Of a stretch of 64,000 bases of DNA, positions 1 through 7,816 are shown one piece after another. The notes under the pieces are model-generated. The model did not search any database and had not been told where the DNA came from. It saw only the letters and a list, made by a program, of their open reading frames with translations. Made by a program: the position numbers and the translations under genes. Source of the stretch: VXOI01 sp965197575 (GTDB taxonomy: Bacteria; Chloroflexota; Dehalococcoidia; Lucifugimonadales; UBA3495); NCBI GenBank assembly GCA_965197575.1, contig OZ240214.1:2666001-2730000 (forward strand), written 5' to 3'. Every line of letters begins with the position of its first letter. Within the stretch, counting starts at the first letter, position 1.

Positions 1-135
1 CTGGGAGAGGACCAGGTTCGAGATTATGTCGAGGGACCTGCGCTCGTAGCGTTCGGCGATGAGGGTGAATAGCACCTCAGATTCCTGGGCTCCCTGGGGC
101 AGGTAGCCCAGGTCGTCGAGGAGCAGGAAGTGCGT
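1..135 (-). pseudogene. istB: IstB-like IS21 ATPase, internal fragment
   Basis: Read on the minus strand this stretch gives the IstB core LLLDDLGYLP (Walker B) followed by ERYERRSLDIISNLVLSQ, which is diagnostic of the IS21 helper ATPase. The reading continues off the left edge of the window, where the C-terminus would lie. The upstream half with Walker A is missing: homology stops abruptly near position 135 and unrelated sequence follows. It is therefore either a 5'-truncated remnant or the edge of a rearranged IS21 copy. A separate istB C-terminal piece lies at 30455-30640. Confidence 0.8.
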
Positions 136-193
136 TTATCGTACATGCCAAAGGCGAGGCCACGAGCTGCGCATGCACCTGATTTCGGGGTGG

Positions 194-223
194 TTGACGG
201 TGTGTACCATCTGGCGATACACT
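194..223 (+). promoter_or_regulatory. Probable sigma70-type promoter for the zinc-ribbon/NERD genes
   Basis: TTGACG (194-199) and TACACT (218-223) are separated by 18 bp. This would start transcription near 230, about 37 nt before the TTG start at 267. It is the best -35/-10 pair in the intergenic stretch, but it was identified by eye only. Confidence 0.45.
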
Positions 224-266
224 ACAATGGTAGTAACCACTAGAAGTACACGCGGAGGGTAATCGA

Positions 267-563
267 TTGACTACTCGCACCAGACCCAGGTATCCCAGTC
301 TAGGTCCAGGCCAGCCCCCTCAGCGGCTAAGCAGGATCACTCCGCCGCCCGCATACTGCATCCAGTGTCGGGAGGAAATTCGATATTTCGCTCCCCAGAG
401 GCCCATGTGCCTCTTGTGCTGGTTGGCAGAGTACGAAGGCCAGCCCATCGCCGAGTTCCGGGACGAGCTGATGGCTTATTGCCACGGATGCGGTGAGCAG
501 GAGGAGGAAGTCACGTTTGGCTCCCCCTTGTGCCAGGCCTGTGAGGAGGACTCGGCCGTCTAG
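267..563 (+). CDS. Stand-alone double zinc-ribbon protein
   Basis: A 98-aa protein starting at TTG, chosen because GGAGGG lies 6 nt upstream. The first 25 residues are basic and Pro-rich. Two Cys4-type knuckles follow: CIQC...CLLC (about residues 31-52) and CHGC...CQAC (about 73-94). The pattern, spacing and the motif YCHGCG resemble the paired zinc ribbons usually found as a C-terminal tail on phospholipase-D-like nuclease or helicase proteins (family knowledge). Here the module is free-standing. It precedes the NERD gene at 638 by 74 bp on the same strand and probably shares its promoter. A role as a nucleic-acid- or protein-binding accessory to the neighbouring nuclease is inference. Confidence 0.7.
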   Translation: MTTRTRPRYPSLGPGQPPQRLSRITPPPAYCIQCREEIRYFAPQRPMCLLCWLAEYEGQPIAEFRDELMAYCHGCGEQEEEVTFGSPLCQACEEDSAV

Positions 564-637
564 GGCACCCTCGATGAGCAGATGGTGCACACCCGCTCAC
601 CGAGGGCACGTTGAAAACAGAAGAAGAGGTTGCAGCC

Positions 638-1360
638 GTGATAGTACATCCAGGGTCGTTCCCAGAAAGCCGGCGCATGGATCCCAGACGCCAGGGGGAA
701 TTGCGCATCTACGATGATATCGCCAGCAGCCCTGTCCCGGGCCTCGCAATATACGGCGGCAAGGCGGGGTCTGAAGCCCCTGAGGTCGATTTCCCGATAT
801 GGCTTCAGAAGGAAGCGCGGGCCAGCACGGAAATCAAAGCCGGAAACTACAGCTTCGAGCTGGGGGAGTGGAGACTGTACTCGGTCAACGGTCCGGAGGT
901 TGTGGACTCCCCCGTCATCCAAGCACGAGACGCGGCCATCAGCATCAGGGACGCTGTGAGGAAGTCGTTGCGCCGCAAGGTCTTCGTCCTGGCCTTTCTG
1001 ATCTTTCCAGACATGGACCCGGACAGGGAGATCATCAAAGAGGCGTCTCGGCATAAGGTGCATGTCATATTCGGGTCAAGGGGAATAGTCGACGAGATCC
1101 TGCGGGTCGCTGCCGCCGAGGAGATAATCATGCCTCCGACGGCCAGTCACATTCAGAAAGAAGCGGAACTGTTCATTCTTGGGATCCAATACCCCCAGTC
1201 GGTGGCTGACACACCGCGTACCGACAGGACCTCGACCAAACGGGAGGGGATGGACATGGCCGTCCACCAAGTCATCATCCAGCATGTTGATGTGGTCAAC
1301 CTCTACACCGTGGCAGGTGGAGAGAATCCGTTGGGACAGAGCTCGCCGGCCGCTGGATGA
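638..1360 (+). CDS. NERD-domain nuclease-like protein (copy 1)
   Basis: A 240-aa protein with an N-terminal NERD (nuclease-related) domain: RRQGELRIYDDI, then the acidic E-V-D-F strand and EIKAG, in the arrangement of the PD-(D/E)XK-like core. The GTG at 638 is preferred over the upstream TTG at 611 because GAAGAAGAGG lies 7 nt before it and because the protein then aligns from its first residues with the paralogue at 28452-29129. The middle part (FLIFPDMDPD) and the C-terminal motif QVIIQHVDVVNLYT are also shared with that paralogue. The classical catalytic D/E-K spacing is only partly preserved, so activity is not assured. It sits between the zinc-ribbon gene and a terminator. Confidence 0.75.
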   Translation: MIVHPGSFPESRRMDPRRQGELRIYDDIASSPVPGLAIYGGKAGSEAPEVDFPIWLQKEARASTEIKAGNYSFELGEWRLYSVNGPEVVDSPVIQARDAAISIRDAVRKSLRRKVFVLAFLIFPDMDPDREIIKEASRHKVHVIFGSRGIVDEILRVAAAEEIIMPPTASHIQKEAELFILGIQYPQSVADTPRTDRTSTKREGMDMAVHQVIIQHVDVVNLYTVAGGENPLGQSSPAAG

Positions 1361-1396
1361 GTCTCCCGCCAGCAACAGGCTGGTTTGAGCGCCGCT

Positions 1397-1434
1397 GGAG
1401 CCAAGGGCCGTAACCCCTTGGCTCCGGTTTTTTT
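1397..1434 (+). terminator. Rho-independent terminator
   Basis: An 11-bp stem, GGAGCCAAGGG against CCCTTGGCTCC, with a short loop, is followed by GG and seven T residues. It lies 37 nt after the NERD stop codon and separates the zinc-ribbon/NERD unit from the methyltransferase gene. Confidence 0.85.
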
Positions 1435-1512
1435 GACTCGTCTCAAACTCGGCACAGAAAGTGAACCAAAGGGAGTTCAGCCTGCCAAAAGAGGCGTCCG
1501 TCCTGCGTTCTG

Positions 1513-1518
1513 TATAAT
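1513..1518 (+). promoter_or_regulatory. Consensus -10 box implying a leaderless methyltransferase mRNA
   Basis: A perfect TATAAT lies only 8 nt before the ATG at 1527. With normal -10 to +1 spacing transcription would begin at about 1525, leaving essentially no 5' UTR. No Shine-Dalgarno sequence is present, which agrees. No good -35 element is visible. Confidence 0.6.
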
Positions 1519-1526
1519 GCGCTTCC

Positions 1527-2699
1527 ATGAAAAGCGGCAGGTTCACAGACGACGAAGTCCGTGAGATACGTCAGTCACGGCGTCCCGTTCGGGCGCTGGC
1601 CGAGGAATACGGAGTCTCCTTTGCAGCGATCCAGAAGATCAGGAGCCGACGTTCGTACAGGCACGTCCCGGATGATCCGGGACAAGGGCCTAGAACTCCG
1701 ACAGCCCAGAGTGATCCAGGACTACGGGAGGACACTCTCCCGCATCTGACCCCGGCTGGGCGGGCCCGGGAGACAAAGTGGCTCACGGACGCCGAAGTCC
1801 GTGAGATACGCCGGTCCGACCGATCCAGCCGGACCCTGGCAGAGAAATACGGAGTCTCCCAACCAACCATCATCCGTGTCAAGAACGGGAAATCATACGG
1901 TCAGGTCCCGGATCTTGATGATTCCCCTCTGTGGGGCCAGTATGTGAGAAAGTATGCCTTGGACCTCATGTCGGGGCTGCCGTCAGGGTACTGCCCTACG
2001 GTCGTCACATCGCCTCCCCTGTTTTCAATGAGCAATTATTCCCGCCAGTACATGAGCCGTGATGAAGCACGTTTCCATTACATCCGCCGACAACTGCGAG
2101 TTATCGAAGAATGTATCAGGGTGGCTGGAGATGAGGGTATAGTCCTGTATCACACCACGCTCGATATCAAGAGTGAGCTTCTCTACGAGTATGAACGTCT
2201 CGGTGGTTTTCCATCGCCAGAGATCATCATCTGGGACCATCTAACTCCAGAGCCCAGCCCTGGCAATTGGTACAACACCAAAAGCTACATAGTCATGTTC
2301 ACGGGACAGGACTGGAGAATCCCGGTAGATTGGTCGGCCAAACCCCATTTTTCAGGGGACACCTGGGAAATAGAACTAATGGACGAACAGGAGTATATGA
2401 AGTTAGCGCCGCCCAGTCACTGGAAGTACAGCCGTGACTGGGATTATGGAGGTTCGAGGTACAGCTATAGTACCTATCGACGGTATATGCAGCAGCGTTG
2501 GTATTCCTTCCCGGACGAACTAGCCGACAGGTGTCTCTCTTTCGGCCGGGGAACGGTCCTCGATCCCTTCGCCGGGGCAGGGGCGATCCCCTTGGCTGCC
2601 AAGAGGGCAGGACGTCCTTGGCTCGCTAGTGATACCCGCATCTCTCTGATGAAGATTTTCGAAAGAAGAGTTTCGGAGGAATATCCGCACCAAAACTGA
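1527..2699 (+). CDS. DNA methyltransferase (beta-class, N4C/N6A) fused to two HTH units
   Basis: A 390-aa protein. Residues 1-50 and about 86-130 are two copies of one HTH unit (VREIR...LAEEYGVS / VREIR...LAEKYGVS, ending YRHVP / YGQVP) of the type seen in NUMOD-like and phage DNA-binding modules. The remainder is an S-adenosylmethionine-dependent methyltransferase: TSPPLF near residue 160 (catalytic motif IV, S/D-P-P class) and VLDPFAGAGAIPLAA near 345 (motif I). Motif IV before motif I gives the beta topology used by N4-cytosine and some N6-adenine enzymes. TSPPLF is unusual against the common SPPYW. No restriction endonuclease adjoins it; the nearest nuclease-like gene is the NERD gene upstream. 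Solitary regulatory methylation or a defence role are both possible. Confidence 0.85.
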   Translation: MKSGRFTDDEVREIRQSRRPVRALAEEYGVSFAAIQKIRSRRSYRHVPDDPGQGPRTPTAQSDPGLREDTLPHLTPAGRARETKWLTDAEVREIRRSDRSSRTLAEKYGVSQPTIIRVKNGKSYGQVPDLDDSPLWGQYVRKYALDLMSGLPSGYCPTVVTSPPLFSMSNYSRQYMSRDEARFHYIRRQLRVIEECIRVAGDEGIVLYHTTLDIKSELLYEYERLGGFPSPEIIIWDHLTPEPSPGNWYNTKSYIVMFTGQDWRIPVDWSAKPHFSGDTWEIELMDEQEYMKLAPPSHWKYSRDWDYGGSRYSYSTYRRYMQQRWYSFPDELADRCLSFGRGTVLDPFAGAGAIPLAAKRAGRPWLASDTRISLMKIFERRVSEEYPHQN

Positions 2700-2923
2700 T
2701 GGGTGAGTGGGAGATATTGGATGTTCTGAGGCCTCCGCTCGGAGGGTGAGGGCCGGGGCAACTCCCACCTGTGCACGAGCTTCGTTGAGGTCCGAAGGGC
2801 CGGTCGTAGTAGTAGACCTGGTACAGTCTGGCTCCGCGGCCGTCGCCGTTATTGACCAGAGCCCAGGTACGTCCGGCTGGTCAGATGTTCGCCGATTTCG
2901 AACGGCTGGGCTTTCGGCAGGTC

Positions 2924-3076
2924 CTAGTATTACAACGACGATTTATCTGGGAGGCAACTTCGTGCGCGAATTTTAAGGCTGGCAATAGACTGGCGCGAGT
3001 CCCCGATGAAGAAGGGTCCGTAGCTGGAGGAGTAAACTCCCACCCAGTTTTGCGCAACTCGTCGTTGTAATACTAG
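2924..3076. mobile_element. MITE A, non-autonomous relative of the resident IS701 element
   Basis: A 145-bp element (2928-3072) starts TATTACAACGACG and ends CGTCGTTGTAATA. It is flanked by CTAG on both sides (2924-2927, 3073-3076). These ends match those of the IS701-family element at 9103-10560, and IS701 elements are known to duplicate YTAR tetranucleotides. It has no coding capacity. The 224 bp between the methyltransferase stop and this element hold no recognisable gene. Confidence 0.75.
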
Positions 3077-3249
3077 AAGTCTGGCCGGAAAGCCCTTGGC
3101 CAAGTTTCGCGCTACGCGAGACAGACGTATTACAGTCCTATACGGCATAGTTTCAGATGGTATACGGCATGGAAATCGCCATACCATCGAGATTCGACGC
3201 CCAAAAATCGACGATCTCGAGAATGTTGGCTTTCCGGCCAGGTTTCTAG
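3073..3249. mobile_element. MITE B, non-autonomous relative of the resident IS1182 element
   Basis: A 169-bp element (3077-3245) begins with AAGTCTGGCCGGAAAG and ends with CTTTCCGGCCAGGTTT. It lies between CTAG at 3073-3076 and CTAG at 3246-3249. The ends match the IS1182 copy at 60094-61956. It abuts MITE A, and the two share the middle CTAG, so one landed on the target duplication of the other. It has no ORF of its own. Confidence 0.75.
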
Positions 3250-3460
3250 CGTCTGCGGACAACAACGCGGCGGAGCGGAGCCTGCGTCCGCCGGTGGTGA
3301 GCCGGAAAATCAGCGGGGGCACCCGTTCGGGCCAGGGAAGCGAGACCAAGAGCATCCTGGCTTCCTTGTTCGGCACCTGGCGCCTGCAAGAACGCAACCC
3401 CTACCGTGCACTACAGTCCATCCTCTCCAAACCCCTACCTGCCCCACTCTGAACAGTTAC
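3250..3460 (+). pseudogene. IS66 transposase, C-terminal remnant
   Basis: The frame reads SADNNAAERSLRPPVVSRKI through SLFGTW, nearly the same as the last 65 residues of the intact IS66 TnpC at 16310-17653. The terminal repeat CTCTGAACAGTTAC follows at 3447-3460. The rest of the element is gone; homology begins right at the CTAG boundary of MITE B. The IS66 end lies directly against an ISKra4 transposase, so this copy had inserted into that gene. Confidence 0.8.
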
Positions 3461-4137
3461 ATGCAGTACGCATCCTGGACTTTTCTCATGCGGTGGAACA
3501 CTTGAACCGGGCAGCCCAGGGTGTATGGGGGCCAGGCGCCGAGGAGGGGGCTGACTGGCTGAGGGAGCAGGCCCGCAGCCTCAAGCATGGAGACCCGGAT
3601 CAAGTGTTGGATGCCCTGAAGGCATTACCGGTGGAGGGAGGGGATGACCCGGCAGTGGCCGGAAGGAAACGAGATGAGACCCTGCAGTACTTGGAAAAGC
3701 GGCGCGAGCAAATCGACTATGCCCAGTTCTTGGCCCTGGGCTATCCCATCGGGAGCGGGAGCGTAGAAAGCGCCAATAAGCTGGTGGTGGAGAACCGGCT
3801 AAAAGGGAGTGGGATGCACTGGGCCCGGGGCAACGTGAACCCGATGGTGGCGTTGCGGGGAATGTGCTGTAGCGACCGTTGGGCTGATGGGTGGCCCGCC
3901 CTCTGGCGCCAACTCCACCGCCAGCGCGCGGAGCGGCGGCATAGCGGGGTTGAGCAGATACTTCCGGAGGCGGACGCCACCGCGCTGGCGACCCTGGCAT
4001 CCGTCCGGGCAGGCCCAGAACGTCGGCCTGCCTCAGCCCGGCCACCCAAGATGCTCAACGGGCGTCCAACCGCCGCTCACCCGTGGCGCAAACCCTTTCT
4101 CCGTCCCCAACACTCTATGCCCCCCGCAAAAATTTAA
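3461..4137 (+). pseudogene. ISKra4-family transposase, 5'-truncated
   Basis: The translation gives ILDFSHAVEHL, then GYPIGSGSVESANKLVVENR, GMHWARGNVNPM and a basic C-terminus with HPWRKPFLRP. This is the catalytic C-terminal half of an ISKra4-family transposase. The N-terminal part was lost at the IS66 junction at 3460, so no start codon remains and the protein is dead. AT-rich sequence and GGGGCACCC at 4137-4147 may be the element's right end. Confidence 0.75.
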
Positions 4138-4224
4138 GGGGCACCCTCTACAAGGCAAGCGATTGCCTCCTACCGGCTCGTCGAATATTATCAAAAGGAA
4201 CTCGAGAGTGAACTGGGATGTGTG

Positions 4225-5211
4225 ATGGACTATCGGTCTTTGGGCAGCACCGGGCTTAATGTGTCTGAAATCGGCTTTGGCTGCGGCAACGTCGGCGGTT
4301 TGATGATTCGGGGCGAGCATGGCGATCAGGTGGAGGCGGTCGCGCGGGCAATGGAGTTGGGCATCAACTACTTTGACACCGCCCCTTCCTATGGCGACGG
4401 GCAATCGGAGACCAACCTGGGGAGGGTGTTGAAGGAGTTGTCGGCAGACGTTTACGTCGGCACCAAGTTCCGGGTCACCACCCACGAGCAGGGGCGCATC
4501 AAGGGCAACATCATCACCTCGGTGGAGGAGAGCCTGACCCGTCTGCAGCGGGAGCAGGTCGACCTGATGCAGATGCACAACCATATCGCGGCGGCGGCGG
4601 GGGACGGATCAGTCGCCCCCGAAGAGGCGCTGGGCGAGGTGGTCGACGCGCTGCGGGAGTTACATGACCAGGGTAAGGTCAGGTTCTGGGGTATGACCGC
4701 CGTGGGGGAGACGACGGCCCTGCACCGGGTCATCGACTCGAGGAGGCTGAACACCGTCCAGTCGGTGTACAACCTGGTCAACCCCAGCGCCGGAGCGCCC
4801 GTGCCCTCCGGGTTCGATATGCCCGACTACAGGAACCTGATCGAGCGGGCCTCCGCAAACGGCATGGGAGTGCTGGTGATTCGGGTCCTGGCGGCGGGCG
4901 CACTGACCGGGGAGGCAACGCGACATTCCGTCGCTGTACCTACCGTCGCGCCCATCGGTTCAAGCCGCGATTACAGCCAGGATCAGGCTAGGGCGGACGG
5001 CTTCCGGTTCCTGCAGCAGGAGGGGTACGTAGTCAACCTGGTGGAGGCGTCGCTGCGGTTCGCCTTGGGCAACGCCGGAGTGAGCAGTGTGCTGGTGGGG
5101 TATTCCAGTCTGGAGCACTTGGAGCAGACCGTTGAATTCGCCGCAAAAGGGCCGCTTCCCCCGGAAGCGATGGCCCGGCTGCCGGGGGTATGGGCCGAGT
5201 TTGCGGGCTGA
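4225..5211 (+). CDS. Aldo/keto reductase family oxidoreductase
   Basis: A 328-aa cytoplasmic TIM-barrel protein with the full catalytic tetrad: D51 and Y56 in FDTAPSYG, K81 in VGTKF and H118 in QMHNH. The N-terminus MDYRSLGSTGLNVSEIGFG is typical of the family, which favours the ATG at 4225 over the in-frame GTG at 4222. NAD(P)H-dependent carbonyl reduction is expected; the substrate is unknown. The C-terminal SVLVGYSSLEHLEQTV is the usual cofactor-binding region. It is transcribed toward the ABC-F gene, which is convergent. No operon partner is visible. Confidence 0.9.
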   Translation: MDYRSLGSTGLNVSEIGFGCGNVGGLMIRGEHGDQVEAVARAMELGINYFDTAPSYGDGQSETNLGRVLKELSADVYVGTKFRVTTHEQGRIKGNIITSVEESLTRLQREQVDLMQMHNHIAAAAGDGSVAPEEALGEVVDALRELHDQGKVRFWGMTAVGETTALHRVIDSRRLNTVQSVYNLVNPSAGAPVPSGFDMPDYRNLIERASANGMGVLVIRVLAAGALTGEATRHSVAVPTVAPIGSSRDYSQDQARADGFRFLQQEGYVVNLVEASLRFALGNAGVSSVLVGYSSLEHLEQTVEFAAKGPLPPEAMARLPGVWAEFAG

Positions 5212-5317
5212 TGCGGCGGCGCCCACACCGCAGATCAAAGCGGGGTACTATTGAGGCTATCTGAGACCGAAATGGCCGGCCCGGTTGGAGTGCGGATGAT
5301 AACCTGGTCCAGCCGTG

Positions 5318-7300
5318 TTAGTTCGCCTTGAGTTCCACCAGCGTCCGGTCCACACCCTCCGCTTCCAGCGACCAACGTTCCCATTCGTCCCACAGAGACT
5401 GTTCCTCTTCTTTGAGGATCCGGTAACGTTCGGCCGAAGCCTCCATATGAGTCCGGTCGTCGAACCGCTCGGGGTTGGCGAACATGGCTTCCAGCTCCGA
5501 GGTGAGGGCTTCGCGCTCGGTGATAGCGGCGCCAATCTCGTCAATCCGGACCGCAAGTTGGCGTGCCTGGCTGCTCAGTGCGCGCTGTTGCTCCTCTTTG
5601 GCTGTAAGGGTCCGCCGGGAACGTCGGCCACGCGCCGCATTGTCGGAGGCATCACATTTCTTGCCGTTGCTACTGGCGGAGGTGGGCTTCGTTTCGGCTT
5701 CCTGCTGCTTCCAGTACAGGTAACTGTCGTAGTCGCCTGGGAATACCCTGGGTACTCCGGCGTCAATTTCAATGATCTTGTTTGCCACCTGTCTGATGAG
5801 GGTACGATCATGGGTCACCAGGCAGATGGTACCGTGGTAATCGCCCAGAGCATCGGTCAGTATCTCCCGAGATGCTATGTCCAGGTGGTTGGTTGGCTCA
5901 TCCATCAGCAGGAAATTGCTGGGTTGGAGGAGCAGTTTGGCCAGCGCAACCCGCGCCTTTTCACCCCCGGACAGCACGGAAATGGGCTTTAGGATGTCGT
6001 CCCCGCTGAACAGAAAACCTCCCAGCGTCGTGCGCAGGTTCTGCTCGGACTCGGCTGGCGCGGTCTCCCGCAGTTCCTCGAGGGGACTATTGCTGGCGTC
6101 GAGCAGGTCCAGTACGTGTTGGGCGTAGTAGGCGGACACCACGTTGTGCCCAAGTATGCGTTCCCCGTTGTCGATGGGCAGGACGCCGGCAAGAATCTTG
6201 AGCAAGGTCGATTTGCCGGCTCCGTTGGGGCCGACCAGAGCAACTCGGTCGCCTCGCTCCAATGTCAGGTTCACCCCGCGATAGACAACATTGTCGCCGT
6301 ACGATTTGCCGACGTTGGCCAGCGTCACTACGGCCGAACCGCTGCGGGGCGGCTCCGGGAACGAAAAGCGGACCTTCTTGGTCGCCCGTGGCAGGTCAAT
6401 GACCTGTATCTTTTGCATTTGCTTGATCCGGCTCTGGACCTGGGTTGCCTTGGTCGCTTTGGAGCGAAAGCGGTCGATGAACCGCATTTGCCGCTGTATC
6501 TCCCGCTCCTGGCGTGCGGCGGCCGCCTGTTTGCTTTCCAGCGCTCGCTCCCGAGCAACCAGGTAGTCGTCGTAGTTGCCCCGGTGATGCACGGCCTCTC
6601 CGGGCTCGATGGCAAGGATCCGGTTCGCAACCTGATTCAAAAAGGCCCGGTCGTGGGATGTGACCACCACTCCTCCGGGGAAGGAGGAAAGGTATTTCTC
6701 AAACCACAGGTGGGCTCCGAGGTCCAGGTGGTTGGTCGGCTCGTCCAACAGGAGGAGGTCCGGTTTTCTGAACAGCAGCCGGGCCAGCTCGGCCCGCATG
6801 ATCCAACCGCCGCTGAACTCGTTCATGCCGCGGGAGAAATCGCTTTCCTTGAAGCCGAGGCCTGAAAGAATTGCTTTCGCCTCATGGTCACGATCTTCCC
6901 CGCCGGCGGCTTCCAACTCCACGTCGAACTGAGAGAGCAGGCCCATCAATTCCCGCTGTTCCAAAGGGTCCGTCGCCGACGACAGGGCTTCCCTGGTAGC
7001 GGCAATGCGGTCGGCGAGAGCGATCACCTCTTGGTTGGCATTCAACACCTCTTGCAACAGGGAATGGCCGGCAAATTCCGCTGGATCCTGCTTCAGATAA
7101 CCCACCGTTGTATTGCGCCGCCGGGATACTGACCCGGTGGCTGGCGGAGTCTCACCGGCAAGAATGTCCAGAAGAGTGGTTTTGCCCGAGCCATTGGCGC
7201 CAATCAACGCAATACGATCGCCGGTTTCCATGGAGAGGTTCAGCCCACTGAACAGCGTTCGTTCGGAATAGGCTTTGCTGATGTCAGATGCGAATAGCAT
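5318..7300 (-). CDS. ABC-F family ATPase (Uup/YheS-like ribosome-associated factor)
   Basis: A 660-aa soluble protein with two ABC cassettes and no membrane segments. Cassette 1 has GANGSGKTT, the signature-like EFSGGW and LLLLDEPTNHLD. Cassette 2 has GPNGAGKST, LSGGEKARVALA and LLMDEPTNHLD. A charged helical linker (about residues 235-300, RQEREIQRQMRFIDRF) corresponds to the P-site tRNA interaction motif. The last 110 residues are predicted coiled coil, as in Uup. Family members act on stalled or antibiotic-bound ribosomes. The ATG at 7300 is chosen because MLFASDISKAYSERTLF is the normal family N-terminus; upstream in-frame starts add a non-homologous extension. Confidence 0.92.
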   Translation of the reverse strand: MLFASDISKAYSERTLFSGLNLSMETGDRIALIGANGSGKTTLLDILAGETPPATGSVSRRRNTTVGYLKQDPAEFAGHSLLQEVLNANQEVIALADRIAATREALSSATDPLEQRELMGLLSQFDVELEAAGGEDRDHEAKAILSGLGFKESDFSRGMNEFSGGWIMRAELARLLFRKPDLLLLDEPTNHLDLGAHLWFEKYLSSFPGGVVVTSHDRAFLNQVANRILAIEPGEAVHHRGNYDDYLVARERALESKQAAAARQEREIQRQMRFIDRFRSKATKATQVQSRIKQMQKIQVIDLPRATKKVRFSFPEPPRSGSAVVTLANVGKSYGDNVVYRGVNLTLERGDRVALVGPNGAGKSTLLKILAGVLPIDNGERILGHNVVSAYYAQHVLDLLDASNSPLEELRETAPAESEQNLRTTLGGFLFSGDDILKPISVLSGGEKARVALAKLLLQPSNFLLMDEPTNHLDIASREILTDALGDYHGTICLVTHDRTLIRQVANKIIEIDAGVPRVFPGDYDSYLYWKQQEAETKPTSASSNGKKCDASDNAARGRRSRRTLTAKEEQQRALSSQARQLAVRIDEIGAAITEREALTSELEAMFANPERFDDRTHMEASAERYRILKEEEQSLWDEWERWSLEAEGVDRTLVELKAN

Positions 7301-7816
7301 TGGTATGCGCCGGGACAGCGATTGTATCATCCTGCCCGTCTGATGACCTGACTTGGATATGGATTCAACGGCCCTTAGATTATCGCAAACATCACATTGT
7401 GTCATACCTGCAAAAGCACGAATCCCGGAAATTCATCCAAAAACGAACGTCGGATTCCCACTCGGCCGATGACGAGCGCAACAAAATTGCACAAAATCCC
7501 AGGGTCTTTCACCAGGGTCTTTCAATTGTCATGGCCACCCATCCATCACCCCGGCGACAGCCGGTATCCAGGGCGCCAGGTCCCGGCTTTCGCCGGGGTG
7601 ACGGAAAATTGAATAACGACACCTGCACAAAATCCAAACATCCTTGCAAGTGGCGGCGGGCGGCCTGCCGTGCTCCGTTTCGCTGTGATACGCTTGCCCC
7701 GAAGGCCGGCGTTCAACCTGACCTGACGGGGGTCTTGAGCGGCATGGTCCCAGTACGTTGACGACAGAGGGCAATGGGAAATCGCTTGGGAGTATGGACA
7801 GCGCGAGGAGGCGACG
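7301..7816. other. Gene-free intergenic region with a REP-like inverted repeat
   Basis: About 500 bp between the divergent ABC-F and amidohydrolase genes. No ORF here has recognisable composition. Both promoters must lie here, but no convincing -35/-10 pair was found. The only structure is the inverted repeat at 7546-7603. Confidence 0.6.
7546..7603. repeat. REP-like palindromic repeat
   Basis: CCCCGGCGACAGCCGG pairs with CCGGCTTTCGCCGGGG across a 25-nt spacer. A longer relative lies at 15456-15552. Such GTCATTCCGGCG...CCGGG units are dispersed in many environmental genomes. Confidence 0.7.
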
